NCBI GenBank assembly: GCA_013425425.1
Contig: JACCLJ010000034.1
Coordinates: forward strand, 1 to 18,130
Direction: 5' to 3'
Source of the DNA: Microcaldota archaeon
GTDB taxonomy: Archaea; Micrarchaeota; Micrarchaeia; Anstonellales; Bilamarchaeaceae
Length of the DNA: 18,130 nt
Numbering within the stretch: the stretch's first letter is position 1; each line of letters begins with the position of its first letter. Shown in pieces: positions 1 to 8,099 of the stretch. The notes beneath the pieces are model-generated. The model did no database searches. It saw only the letters and a program-made list of their open reading frames with translations, and was not told where the DNA came from. A program made the translations under genes and the position numbers.

Positions 1-624
1 GCAAAAAAACAGGCGTGCTACTCAATCCTTACGAATACGCACGGCAGCTGTGCGGACCTCGAACTAATCCCGCAGAGGGAATACTGCTGGGAGCTTTATG
101 CGATATTCACGGACAACAGGATGATGTGCAGCGAGATAACCCAGGAGACGCAATATTCCCTTGAATGCTATTCCTATTTTGCGGCGAAGGAGAAGGACAT
201 CACAATCTGCGACTCGTCCGGGACGCTTCAGCTCGACAACCTGTGGAAATGCTATTCCGCATACACGCTTGGCACCGGGGATGTAATCGGATGCCAGAGA
301 ATTCACCCACTTGCCACGACGAACCAGTTCAGCTGCTTCTTCGAGTACGGCAAGAAATACGGCAACCCGATGGCGTGTGACATGATGAACAACCCGAAAT
401 TCGCAAGAACCTGCTATCAGGGCATAATACTGGGCAATGCGAACCTGAATTACATCTACTGCCATGGCGTTGCGCAGGAGGAATGGAGAAACAAATGCTA
501 CACGGAATCCGCAAAGCTCCGCAATGACGTGAGCCTCTGCGACTTCATAACCACGGCGCCTGAGAAGGAGATCTGCGTAAACTCTTACAGCATGTACGTG
601 AGCAACAGCACGGCTTCAGGCTAA
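1..624 (+). CDS. Cys-rich repeat protein, 5' end missing (partial)
   Basis: The reading frame is open from base 1, so only the last 207 residues are visible. About 18 cysteines recur in a helical-looking pattern in which a Cys is followed by Tyr or another aromatic, then about 10-16 residues to the next Cys (for example SLECYSYF, NKCYTESA, SLCDFI, EICVNSY). Paired cysteines and the lack of other catalytic motifs suggest a disulfide-stabilised repeat protein working outside the cell; similar Cys-rich helical repeats occur in secreted proteins of small-genome archaea (from memory, not searched). No signal peptide can be judged because the N-terminus is off the window. Its stop codon lies inside the 3' end of the convergent downstream gene, a 9-base overlap. 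Function unknown. Confidence 0.75.
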   Translation, partial: AKKQACYSILTNTHGSCADLELIPQREYCWELYAIFTDNRMMCSEITQETQYSLECYSYFAAKEKDITICDSSGTLQLDNLWKCYSAYTLGTGDVIGCQRIHPLATTNQFSCFFEYGKKYGNPMACDMMNNPKFARTCYQGIILGNANLNYIYCHGVAQEEWRNKCYTESAKLRNDVSLCDFITTAPEKEICVNSYSMYVSNSTASG

Positions 625-1080
625 TTTTATCTCGCCATCCGCAAGAAGATGCGATGCATAGCCCACAAATCCGAAAAGGGCGAAGGCGAAATCCGAAATT
701 GCGTAAAGCACCGCAAAGTAAGCGAGCGCAAATAGGAGCGAATGTATTATCCCGCGGTGGGACGGCTTGAGGTAGGTTATTACGATCGTATATAGGCCGG
801 TTATCGCAAGCGCGGATACTATTATGCCTTTCCAGTTGTCCGTTATGCACAATACGTCTGTGTAGCAGGAGGAGGAAAGCGCAAAGAAGATGCCGAAAAT
901 GGGCACCGTAAGGTCCGCAGCCTTGCGTATTTTGCTCGAATCATGGTCGATATCGGGCGCAAGCGCCGAAATGCCGCCGATTATCGCAGCAAGGAAAATG
1001 ATGAAAATTTCGCAATGAAGGGCGAGGGCGACTATCGCTCCTGCGAATGCGCCTATCGTGAAATGCGGCCGCCAGTTCAT
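616..1080 (-). CDS. YdjM/DUF457-like membrane-bound metal-dependent hydrolase
   Basis: A 154-residue protein, mostly hydrophobic, with about four membrane segments. It carries the family signature: an early HFTIG (His6), PDIDHD at 42-47, SHRGIIHS at 107-114 and SHLLADG at 143-149, which together supply the His and Asp residues expected to bind metal in the YdjM/DUF457 family. The physiological substrate of this family is generally unknown. The protein ends only five residues after the last motif, where relatives I recall continue for a further membrane segment, so the C-terminus may be shortened. No Shine-Dalgarno is visible, but TTTTATTT lies about 25 bases upstream of the ATG, suggesting a leaderless transcript. 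The 3' end overlaps the convergent Cys-rich gene by 9 bases. Confidence 0.75.
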   Translation of the reverse strand: MNWRPHFTIGAFAGAIVALALHCEIFIIFLAAIIGGISALAPDIDHDSSKIRKAADLTVPIFGIFFALSSSCYTDVLCITDNWKGIIVSALAITGLYTIVITYLKPSHRGIIHSLLFALAYFAVLYAISDFAFALFGFVGYASHLLADGEIKLA

Positions 1081-1086
1081 GCGGAT

Positions 1087-1110
1087 AAAAAGAAAAGAAA
1101 AAATAAAAGG
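1087..1110 (-). promoter_or_regulatory. T-rich terminator/TATA region between the SIMPL and DUF457 genes
   Basis: On the minus strand this is a run of T-tracts broken by single C or A residues, starting about 12 bases after the SIMPL-gene stop. Oligo-T tracts terminate archaeal transcription. The TTTTATTT part at 1101-1108 is also at the right distance, about 25 bases, to act as the TATA box of the leaderless DUF457 gene. The two roles may coexist. Confidence 0.4.
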
Positions 1111-1122
1111 AGATTGGTTTGC

Positions 1123-1944
1123 TCACTCGATCTCGAAATTTGCCGATACCGTCGCGGTCACTTGTATTTCCCCGCTGTAAAGCTCGGTCGGCGCGGGAAC
1201 GGCCGCTTCTGCAGCTCCGTACACGGCATCGTAGTTCCGGTATGCTGAATAGTAGTCATAGCTCTCGCTTGCATACAAAGCATTTCCCAGCGTCACGCCA
1301 GTACCGGTTGCGATGCTCTGCGCCTTGGCCTTCGCTGTGGAGGATGCTTGCTGGAGCAGTTCGTTCTTTATCCGGTTGCTTGTCTCGGGCTTCAGGGTGA
1401 ATGAAATCGAATCGACCGAAGTCGCACCCGCCGTTATCGCGGAATCCACGACATCGCCGCCGATGGCAAGGTTCTCAACATCCACTTTGAGGACGTGGGT
1501 TGTCTTGTATCCCTTCGTAACATAATCCCAGTAGCAGTCGGTGCCTGCGGTTTCGTTCCTGCAGATGTAGTGGCTCTCCTGCACCTTGTCAACCGAATAA
1601 GACGACGTTTTTATCTTATCGTCGCTTATGCCGAGCGCGCTCAATGCCGCTTTTACGGCATTTGTTTTTTCCGCAGTCCCGCTCTGCGAGTCCTTTGCAT
1701 CATCGGCTTCGGTCTCTATCCTTACTTGCAGGACGAGAAGATCGGGGTCGACGTAATCGTTTGCGGTCGCGCTTACGCTTATCGTATGCTCGGGCGGAAT
1801 ATTGTCGCTCACGTTGATGGTAGGCTGCTGCACCGTAGAGAGGAAATAGAATCCCCCGAACAGCACGAGCACTATCACCACGAGAGGAAGAAAGCCGCAG
1901 CACGATTGCGGCGTACAGCACATCCCTTTTTCCTTTTCAACCAT
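1123..1944 (-). CDS. SIMPL-domain (DUF541) protein, membrane-anchored
   Basis: A 273-residue protein with one N-terminal membrane helix (about residues 19-36), then an extracytoplasmic domain. The domain begins with HTISVSATANDYVDPDLL and has the periodicity of the SIMPL/DUF541 family: an early beta strand ending in a polar D-x-A-like turn, a long helix rich in Asn/Ala/Lys (NAVKAALSALG), DKIKTSSYSV, and a C-terminal strand pair ending ATVSANFEIE. The family is a periplasmic or surface fold of poorly defined function. The short cytoplasmic N-terminus holds two Cys pairs (9-10 and 15-16). The ATG at 1944 is chosen over an upstream in-frame ATG at 1974 because AGGTGA sits five bases before it; a TATA-like TTTTTAAA lies about 38 bases upstream. 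Confidence 0.8.
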   Translation of the reverse strand: MVEKEKGMCCTPQSCCGFLPLVVIVLVLFGGFYFLSTVQQPTINVSDNIPPEHTISVSATANDYVDPDLLVLQVRIETEADDAKDSQSGTAEKTNAVKAALSALGISDDKIKTSSYSVDKVQESHYICRNETAGTDCYWDYVTKGYKTTHVLKVDVENLAIGGDVVDSAITAGATSVDSISFTLKPETSNRIKNELLQQASSTAKAKAQSIATGTGVTLGNALYASESYDYYSAYRNYDAVYGAAEAAVPAPTELYSGEIQVTATVSANFEIE

Positions 1945-1976
1945 TAGTATCACCTGGAATAGGTGGGAAAACAAGG

Positions 1977-1987
1977 TTTAAAAATAA
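1977..1987 (-). promoter_or_regulatory. TATA box for the SIMPL-domain gene
   Basis: The minus strand reads TTATTTTTAAA. Its centre is about 38 bases upstream of the chosen ATG, which would place the transcript start just before the AGGTGA ribosome-binding site and give a very short leader. Confidence 0.45.
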
Positions 1988-1994
1988 GAGGAAA

Positions 1995-2016
1995 ACGTAA
2001 GGGAAAACACTTACGT
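1995..2016 (-). terminator. Hairpin after the 107-aa gene
   Basis: A perfect 7-bp inverted repeat, ACGTAAG and CTTACGT, with an 8-base loop begins two bases after the stop codon of the 107-aa gene. On the minus strand it is followed by TTTTCC and then TCTTATTTTT. This resembles a hairpin plus oligo-T terminator, although archaeal termination depends mainly on the T-tract. Confidence 0.4.
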
Positions 2017-2017
2017 C

Positions 2018-2341
2018 TTATACGTCGTATCCAAGCCCCCTCAATTTGCATCTCGCGAGTTCTTTGGAATCCGTGTGGGGCGAACCATCGAGGATTTTGC
2101 GCATGTTTGCCGGATCGACGACCATTTCAGTTGCCCGCACCCTCGCCCTGGAAGACGGGGACGTTATGGCGACATCAGTGATCACCCGCTCATCGGTATC
2201 CGGGATGCTGTGAAGCCGGGTAAGCTCCTTTACTTCCAATATTTCAGAAGGAGTCAGCCGGCCTGCAAATCTGCCGAATTCGCTGCCGGGCTTCTCTTCG
2301 GCCGATTTCTTTCCCCTCGCATGCATATGTTTGCCTCTCAT
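2018..2341 (-). CDS. Orphan 107-residue basic protein
   Basis: I do not recognise this protein. It has a short basic His/Lys/Arg N-terminus (MRGKHMHARGKKSAEEK), no membrane segment and no Cys cluster (a single Cys near the end), and a body that looks like a compact alpha/beta domain with LTPSEILEVKELTRLHSI and a C-terminal ELARCKLRGLGYDV. The ATG at 2341 is preferred to the in-frame TTG at 2347 because GAGGTG lies eight bases before the ATG and only two before the TTG. A ribosome-binding site, an upstream TATA-like TTTATTAAC (2387-2395) and a following hairpin support expression. It is divergent from the lipoprotein gene. The basic start might suit nucleic-acid binding, but that is only a guess. 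Confidence 0.65.
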   Translation of the reverse strand: MRGKHMHARGKKSAEEKPGSEFGRFAGRLTPSEILEVKELTRLHSIPDTDERVITDVAITSPSSRARVRATEMVVDPANMRKILDGSPHTDSKELARCKLRGLGYDV

Positions 2342-2381
2342 TTTCAAAACACCTCAAGACTAGAAAGAATTAATGTGCGCT

Positions 2382-2395
2382 AAAGTTAATAAACA
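2382..2395. promoter_or_regulatory. Shared AT-rich promoter element between divergent genes
   Basis: AAAGTTAATAAAC is centred about 25 bases before the plus-strand lipoprotein ATG, which fits a leaderless transcript. Read on the minus strand it gives TTTATTAAC, about 45 bases before the 107-aa gene ATG, which fits a start just ahead of its GAGGTG. The flanks also carry an 8-bp inverted repeat, GAAAGAAT (2363-2370) and ATTCTTTC (2405-2412), that brackets the promoter. Confidence 0.4.
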
Positions 2396-2413
2396 TGCCT
2401 GCCCATTCTTTCC

Positions 2414-3934
2414 ATGCGAGGCACGATTCTTATTCTTGCATTGGGATTTTTACTTCTTGGATGCATTGGCGGGGAACAGAGAGAAGAAAGCGAAGTTCCG
2501 CTGCAAACCCCGCCGGAACCTCCTCCGGAAGAAACGATGACGGTGTTTACGGACGCCAATTTTTCGCTGGAGTATCCGTCCTCCTGGCAGCCGATGGAAA
2601 AGCAGAGTGAGGAGGACATCCTCAACAGAATCGGGGGGCCGCCATGCGCGCTTTCCGTAAAAAGATACCCGTTTGTGGTTCCGGGGTGGGTGAAGGCTGC
2701 GTTCAGCAGCTACATGCCCGATGCGGAATGGAACGGAAATGTATTCGAAGGCGACATAACCGTGGAAGGAAACGAATACCATCTGAAAAACGGGATTGTT
2801 TACTGCGAATGCGCGAGTTATGTGGTCGGGGTGGGCTGCCCGAAAGGCAGTTTTGACGGGGAGACGGCTGATGCTATAATAAATTCGGCAAAATGCTCAT
2901 ACGAACCGCCTCCTGCTTATTCCGGAAAAGGCAGGGTCGGCTTAATAGTCATACCTCCAAACGAAAAATTCTGGGAGGTCTATTGCGCGAACATAAAGGA
3001 GGCGAGGGAGGCCGGCGCTTCCATGACGCACATGTATTTCACATGGGGGGACATGGAAAAAGCAGAAGGGGAGCGCAACTGGAGTTCACCCGATTACATC
3101 GTCGAAGTGAATAAAGTGAACGGCATGAAGATGTCCGCGGTCGTTTCCGTGGTTTATACGAACAAGCTTGGAGAAATACCGCGCGACATGGAATTCAGGA
3201 GCTTCAGCGACCCGGAATTCAAGGAGAGATTCGCGGATTTCATGGTGGAGTTCGTAGGCAGGTACAAGGACACAATTGAATATTTCGAAGTAGGGAATGA
3301 AATCAACATCTATCTCGCAGGCCATCCCGACGAAATAGATGATTTCAGGGAGTTCTACGGATACGCGCGCGACAGGATAAAGGCGGAATATCCTGATGCG
3401 CGGGTGGGCACCGTTTTCGCATATCATGCCGCGAGGGACACGAATACCACATACATAATTGAGGAGCTGGCTGATGTAGGCGATTTCAACGCATTCACGC
3501 TTTATATCCATGGCGAGAATTTCGCGTTCAACAGGAGCATCGATGAGGCGGATACGTATTTCGATGAGATAGACGCGATTTCTGGCAAGCCCTTCGTAAT
3601 AACCGAAACAGGATGGAGCACATCGGCCATGCTCCATTCAAGCGAAGAGAAGCAGGCCGAATATATCGACAAGGTATTCGAGATTCTTGAGGAAAAGAAG
3701 GACCGGATGGAATTCGTCGCATGGTTCGACAGCCATGACTTGAATGATGACTCATGCAGGGAATCAGCAGCAAGCTTCGTAACTCCTGAGATGGAAGGCG
3801 TGCAGGAAACGGAATACTGGCCTTATTTCGAGGAGTTCATCTGCAGGGCGGGGTTGAGGGACGTGAACGACAATCCGAAGCTCGGCTGGCATGAATGGGT
3901 GAAGAAAACGAATGAGTACACGGATATTGATTAG
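2414..3934 (+). CDS. Lipoprotein with PsbP-like domain and clan-A glycoside-hydrolase-like barrel
   Basis: A 506-residue protein. Residues 1-17 form a lipoprotein signal with lipobox LLGC (Cys17), followed by a Pro/Glu-rich linker. Residues about 43-160 resemble a PsbP/DcrB-type domain (FTDANFSLEYPSSW) and contain several Cys. Residues about 174-500 look like a TIM barrel of glycoside-hydrolase clan A: YFEVGNEIN places the expected acid/base at Glu296 after strand 4, VITETGWST places the expected nucleophile at Glu398 on strand 7, and VAWFDSHD at 435-442 fits strand 8. The exact family (GH5, GH39, GH53 or a new one) cannot be decided by eye. It is predicted to sit on the outside of the membrane and act on a polysaccharide or glycoprotein glycan. 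The start is probably leaderless. Its stop overlaps atpD by four bases, tail to tail. Confidence 0.8.
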   Translation: MRGTILILALGFLLLGCIGGEQREESEVPLQTPPEPPPEETMTVFTDANFSLEYPSSWQPMEKQSEEDILNRIGGPPCALSVKRYPFVVPGWVKAAFSSYMPDAEWNGNVFEGDITVEGNEYHLKNGIVYCECASYVVGVGCPKGSFDGETADAIINSAKCSYEPPPAYSGKGRVGLIVIPPNEKFWEVYCANIKEAREAGASMTHMYFTWGDMEKAEGERNWSSPDYIVEVNKVNGMKMSAVVSVVYTNKLGEIPRDMEFRSFSDPEFKERFADFMVEFVGRYKDTIEYFEVGNEINIYLAGHPDEIDDFREFYGYARDRIKAEYPDARVGTVFAYHAARDTNTTYIIEELADVGDFNAFTLYIHGENFAFNRSIDEADTYFDEIDAISGKPFVITETGWSTSAMLHSSEEKQAEYIDKVFEILEEKKDRMEFVAWFDSHDLNDDSCRESAASFVTPEMEGVQETEYWPYFEEFICRAGLRDVNDNPKLGWHEWVKKTNEYTDID

Positions 3935-4578
3935 TACGTTTTCTTTTCCTCGAGCTTCCTCTTTATCGATTTGAGCGAAACGAAGCTGTCCCTTTCCATC
4001 TCGTCAAGGCGGAATGCGATCAGGTTCTTCGTGTCCTCGAGCCTGGGGACGAGCACGTACTCAAGTGCGTTTACGCGCCTCTTTGTCTTTTCTATTTCCA
4101 GGATAAGCCTTTTTATCGCCGTCTCAGTTTGAGCAAGCTTTATGACCATCGCAAGAATCTCGTCGAAGTCCTGCACCGCCTCGTCTATCTTCGCGCTCGT
4201 CCCTGCCACGGAATAGCCGGGCAGCCTTATGAAATCCTTCTGCTCCATCTTCACTTCGATTGACGGGATTTTCACGCCCATGACGTTGCGGACTTCCACG
4301 TCGAGGTCTATGTCCTTCCTCAGGTCCAGCGAAACCTTCTCCAGCTGGTGGACGGGATGGTAGAGTTGCGCAACGGCGAGCGAGCGGTAGCCCTTTGCCA
4401 TCTTCTTCGCAAGCTCCCCGCGCAAATCCTCGGCCTTCTTCAGTATCTTGAAGAATTCAAGGATGAGCGCATCGCGTTTCTGCTTCAGGAGCTTGTGGCC
4501 TTTCTTGGCAAGGGCTATCCTCTCCTTCGTCTTGATGAGCTCCATCCTCGTAGGATTTACATCCGTTGCAACTGCCAT
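3931..4578 (-). CDS. atpD: A-type ATP synthase subunit D
   Basis: A 215-residue protein, normal for the family. It forms the central rotor stalk that transmits rotation between the membrane ring and the A3B3 head. The N-terminal NPTRMELIKTKERIALAKKGHKLLK stretch and the C-terminal helix with KTKRRVNALEYVLVPRLE are the two long coiled-coil arms typical of V/A-type subunit D. It is the last gene of the operon, seven bases after atpB, with AGGT five bases before the ATG. It converges on the lipoprotein gene with a four-base overlap and leaves no room for a separate terminator. Confidence 0.95.
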   Translation of the reverse strand: MAVATDVNPTRMELIKTKERIALAKKGHKLLKQKRDALILEFFKILKKAEDLRGELAKKMAKGYRSLAVAQLYHPVHQLEKVSLDLRKDIDLDVEVRNVMGVKIPSIEVKMEQKDFIRLPGYSVAGTSAKIDEAVQDFDEILAMVIKLAQTETAIKRLILEIEKTKRRVNALEYVLVPRLEDTKNLIAFRLDEMERDSFVSLKSIKRKLEEKKTY

Positions 4579-4585
4579 TTGTTAC

Positions 4586-5977
4586 CTACTCCTTTTTCTC
4601 TTCCTCCTTGTGTTTGGGCAGATACTTCTTGATGTATTCTGTCTTGACCCTCTTTAGCTCCTCTTCGGGCAATATCGAAAGAAGGTCCCATGCGATTTCG
4701 AGCGTCCTTTCTATGGTCCTGTCCTCATACGGCCCCTGCTGGACGAATCGCTTTTCGAATTCATCCGCAAGCCTTAGGTAGCGCCTGTCCGTTGCGGTAA
4801 GCGCCTCCTCTCCTACGACTGCGCTGAGGCTTCTCAGGTCCCTTCCGGAAGCGTAAGCGGCGTAGAGCTGGTCGGAAACCCCCTTGTGGTCCTCCCTTGT
4901 TTTACCGGGCCCGATGCCCTTGTTCATCAGCCTTGAAAGCGAAGGCAGGATGTCGACAGGCGGATAGATGTTCTTCCTGTGGATGTCCCGGTTGAGAATA
5001 ATCTGGCCTTCCGTGATGTAGCCGGTAAGGTCCGGAATCGGATGGGTCTTGTCATCGCCGGGCATCGTAAGGATTGGCAATTGCGTGACCGAGCCCTTCG
5101 CGCCCTTTACTCTTCCCGCCCTCTCGTAAATCGTGGAGAGGTCGGTATACATGTAACCCGGATAGCCGCGCCTGCCCGGCACTTCGTTTCTTGCCGAGGA
5201 AATCTCACGCAGCGCTTCGCAATAATTCGTCATGTCGGTGATGAGCACGAGAACGTGCATGTCCTGCTCGTAGGCGAGATATTCCGCAGTGGTGAGCGCA
5301 AGCCTCGGCGTAATAAGGCGCTCGACCGACGGGTCATCTGCAAGGTTCAGGAAAAGCACGGCATTTTCCAGCGCGCCGGTCTTTTCGAAATCGCGGATGA
5401 AGAAGGATGCCTCCTCGTGCGTGATTCCAACCGCAGCGAAAACGACCGCGAATTTCTCACCGCTTCCGCGCACCTTGGCCTGCCTTGCGATTTGCACCGC
5501 GAGCTGGTTGTGCGGAAGCCCGGCGCCAGAGAAAATAGGAAGCTTCTGTCCTCTGACAAGCGTGTTCGTTCCGTCTATCGTTGATATGCCCGTCTGGATG
5601 AACTCCGCAGGAGTCTCTCGCGAATACGGATTGATCGGAAGCCCGTTGATGTCCAGCTTCTCTTCGGGGATTATCTTCGGCCCCTTGTCCCTTGGCTCTC
5701 CAAGCCCCGTGAATGCGCGGCCGAGCATCTCGGTGCTGAGCCCGATCCTCATCGTCTCGCCAAGGAAACGTACGGACGTTCCCGTGGTATTAATGCCGGA
5801 TGTCGGGCCGAAAACCTGGATGACGGCGATACTTTCGCTTATGTCAAGCACCTGCCCTTTTCTCCTTTCCCCGCTCGGCAGCATGATTTCCACGATTTCG
5901 TTGTAACTCACGCCGGAAATGTCCGAAACGAAAACAAGCGGCCCCGCAATCTGCGTAATCGTTTTGTATTCCTTCAT
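4586..5977 (-). CDS. atpB: A-type ATP synthase subunit B (non-catalytic)
   Basis: A 463-residue protein forming the regulatory, non-catalytic half of the A3B3 head. It begins KEYKTITQIAGPLVFV and carries LPIFSGAGLPHN in place of a functional P-loop, as expected for subunit B, plus the conserved PGYMYTDLSTIYERAGR and PDLTGYITEGQI stretches. The ATG at 5977 is preferred to an in-frame GTG at 5986 because GGTGA sits five bases upstream of it. That GGTGA includes the stop codon of atpA, so the two genes are nine bases out of overlap and probably translationally coupled. Confidence 0.95.
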   Translation of the reverse strand: MKEYKTITQIAGPLVFVSDISGVSYNEIVEIMLPSGERRKGQVLDISESIAVIQVFGPTSGINTTGTSVRFLGETMRIGLSTEMLGRAFTGLGEPRDKGPKIIPEEKLDINGLPINPYSRETPAEFIQTGISTIDGTNTLVRGQKLPIFSGAGLPHNQLAVQIARQAKVRGSGEKFAVVFAAVGITHEEASFFIRDFEKTGALENAVLFLNLADDPSVERLITPRLALTTAEYLAYEQDMHVLVLITDMTNYCEALREISSARNEVPGRRGYPGYMYTDLSTIYERAGRVKGAKGSVTQLPILTMPGDDKTHPIPDLTGYITEGQIILNRDIHRKNIYPPVDILPSLSRLMNKGIGPGKTREDHKGVSDQLYAAYASGRDLRSLSAVVGEEALTATDRRYLRLADEFEKRFVQQGPYEDRTIERTLEIAWDLLSILPEEELKRVKTEYIKKYLPKHKEEEKKE

Positions 5978-5982
5978 AATAA

Positions 5983-7746
5983 TCACCTTTTCTTTATCAG
6001 GGTTTCAAACTCCTCGTCCATCTCCTTTTGGAGCCTGTCGAATTCCTCGGGCTTGCCCTCTGGGATCTCCCTCATCCTTCCTATCCTCGTTTTGGACGGA
6101 AGCTCCTGTATCTTCTTCAGCTGGATGCCCAGGTCAAGCGCCGAATTCGTCCTGTCGCCGAACTTGAGTATCGATTTGAGCATCACGTACTGCTTCTGGA
6201 GGCTGCATCTCGCATCAACGTCGCTGTAAGCGTTCTGCTGGAGGTAGTCCTCCCTGATCATCTTCGTTACCATCAGCACGGCCTGCTCCTTCTCCGGAAG
6301 CGCGTCCGGCCCTACAAGCTGCACGACCTCCTGGAGCTCGGCCTCTTTTTGCAGAAGCGCCATCGCCTTTTTCGTCAGCTGGGGAAAATCGGACGAAATG
6401 TTTTCCATAAGCCAGGGCTCGAGGCCCTCCTTGTAAAGCGAATAGCTCTTCAGCCAGTTGAACGCCGGGAAGTGCCTCATGTATGCAAGCGATGCATCCA
6501 GCGCAAGGAAAACCTTTGTGACACGGAGCGTGTTTTGCGAAACCGGCTCCGAAATGTCTCCTCCTGGCGGAGAGACCGCGCCGATGACCGTTACCGAGCC
6601 GTACCTTTCGTCACTGCCCAAACAGCGCACGCGGCCCGCCCTTTCGTAGAATTCAGCGAGCCTTCTTGCAAGGTAAGCCGGATACCCTTCCTCTCCGTGC
6701 ATTTCTTCCAGCCGCCCTCCGATTTCTCTCATTGCCTCGGCCCATCTTGATGTGGAATCTGGCATGAGCGCGACATCATAGCCCATGTCCCTGAAATATT
6801 CCGCGATCGTGATTCCCGTGTAAACGCTCGCCTCTCGCGCGGCGACAGGCATGTTGGAGGTGTTCGCGATGAGCACCGTCCTTTCCATGAGCGGTTTTCC
6901 GGTGTTCGGGTCGATAAGCTCCGGGAATTCCTTGAGCACGTCCGTCATCTCGTTGCCTCGCTCCCCGCATCCGATATAGACGACTATCTGCGTGTCCGAA
7001 TATCTTGCGAGCGAGTGCTGCGTGACCGTTTTGCCGCTTCCGAACGGGCCCGGGATGCATGCAGTGCCTCCCTTTGCAATCGGGAAGAAAGTATCGATGA
7101 CGCGCTGTCCTGTGATAAGCGGGATGAGCGGCGGGAATTTTTCTATGACCGGCCTTGCCTTCCTCACGACCCATCTCTGGTAGAGCTTTACCGGATATTT
7201 CTTTCCCTCATGCGAAATCTTCGCTGCCTCATCTTCGACAGTGAATTTGCCCGAGGAGATGGAATCAATGGTGCCTTCGAAAGGCGAGAGGATCTTGTGC
7301 ACTATCAGCTCGGTCTCCTGCACCGTTCCGAGCACGTCGCCCACCTTCACTTTCTGACCTTTTTTCGCCTTTGCGACGAAATCCCATTTCTTTTTCCTGT
7401 CAAGCGGTTCGGTTACAACGCCCCTCTTGATGTAAAACCCGCCGGATCTCTCCTCTATCATCTTCAGCGGCCGCTGGATTCCGTCGTAAATGTTCTTCAG
7501 TATGCCCGGGCCGAGTTCGACCGAAAGCGGCTCTCCGGTGCTCTCCACCGGCTCTCCCGGCTGGATGCCCGACGTATCCTCGTAGACCTGCACGACCGCG
7601 GTGCTTCCGACGATTTTGATTATTTCGCCTATCAGTTTTTCCTTGCCAACCCGGACTACATCGTAAAGCTTTGCTCCTGGGAGCTCGGCCTCAACGACCG
7701 GACCGGATATTCTTTTTATATGCCCTTCACCTTCTTTCTTGGCCAT
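5983..7746 (-). CDS. atpA: A-type ATP synthase subunit A (catalytic)
   Basis: A 587-residue catalytic subunit. The P-loop GPFGSGKT is at about 233-240 (Lys239), preceded by the A-type-specific inserted domain (about 108-190, WDFVAKAKKGQKV onward). SRWAEAMREIGGRLEEMHGEEGYPAYL and the following LAEFYERAGRV are the expected nucleotide-site segments. No intein interrupts the P-loop region, although some archaeal atpA genes carry one there. The ATG at 7746 is chosen because GGAGGAG lies five bases upstream; an earlier in-frame ATG at 7767 overlaps the atpF stop but lacks that spacing. The 3' end provides the ribosome-binding site of atpB. Confidence 0.97.
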   Translation of the reverse strand: MAKKEGEGHIKRISGPVVEAELPGAKLYDVVRVGKEKLIGEIIKIVGSTAVVQVYEDTSGIQPGEPVESTGEPLSVELGPGILKNIYDGIQRPLKMIEERSGGFYIKRGVVTEPLDRKKKWDFVAKAKKGQKVKVGDVLGTVQETELIVHKILSPFEGTIDSISSGKFTVEDEAAKISHEGKKYPVKLYQRWVVRKARPVIEKFPPLIPLITGQRVIDTFFPIAKGGTACIPGPFGSGKTVTQHSLARYSDTQIVVYIGCGERGNEMTDVLKEFPELIDPNTGKPLMERTVLIANTSNMPVAAREASVYTGITIAEYFRDMGYDVALMPDSTSRWAEAMREIGGRLEEMHGEEGYPAYLARRLAEFYERAGRVRCLGSDERYGSVTVIGAVSPPGGDISEPVSQNTLRVTKVFLALDASLAYMRHFPAFNWLKSYSLYKEGLEPWLMENISSDFPQLTKKAMALLQKEAELQEVVQLVGPDALPEKEQAVLMVTKMIREDYLQQNAYSDVDARCSLQKQYVMLKSILKFGDRTNSALDLGIQLKKIQELPSKTRIGRMREIPEGKPEEFDRLQKEMDEEFETLIKKR

Positions 7747-7763
7747 GTTTTCTCCTCCTGTCA

Positions 7764-8090
7764 TCATTTTTTTGCCGCGAGGTCGAAGCCGAGCGCACGC
7801 TTTATCATCTGGCGTATCTCATCCCCTTCCTCGCTTATGCCGCTGTATGCCGGCATGGGGATGATCACCGGATAGGCGATGCTGTCCAGCTTCTTCCTCA
7901 GCCTCCAGTCTATCTTATTCAGTAAATATTCGTTGACGACTATTATTCCGAACTGCTCCTCGGTGAGCGCCTGCTCGATTTTTGCCTGGAAATCGCTCTC
8001 GCTTGCAGCCCTGCAGTGCTCAAGCCCGGCAAGGCGCATGCCAGTGACAAGGGGCGCATCCCCGATTACCAGAATCTTTGCCTTAACCAT
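7764..8090 (-). CDS. atpF: A-type ATP synthase subunit F
   Basis: A 108-residue central-stalk subunit that binds subunit D and helps regulate rotation. The small Rossmann-like fold is visible: KILVIGDAPLVTGMRLAGL at the start, EEQFGIIVVNEYLLNKI in the middle and VIIPMPAYSG, then a C-terminal helix that is normally mobile in this subunit. The ATG at 8090 follows GTGAT at suitable spacing; an in-frame GTG at 8099 is the less likely alternative. It lies between atpC and atpA as in other archaea. Confidence 0.93.
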   Translation of the reverse strand: MVKAKILVIGDAPLVTGMRLAGLEHCRAASESDFQAKIEQALTEEQFGIIVVNEYLLNKIDWRLRKKLDSIAYPVIIPMPAYSGISEEGDEIRQMIKRALGFDLAAKK

Positions 8091-8099
8091 ACGTATCAC

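Noticed and set aside
5983..7746. Intein in the catalytic ATP synthase subunit
   Set aside because: The P-loop region is continuous and the total length is normal for an intein-free subunit A.
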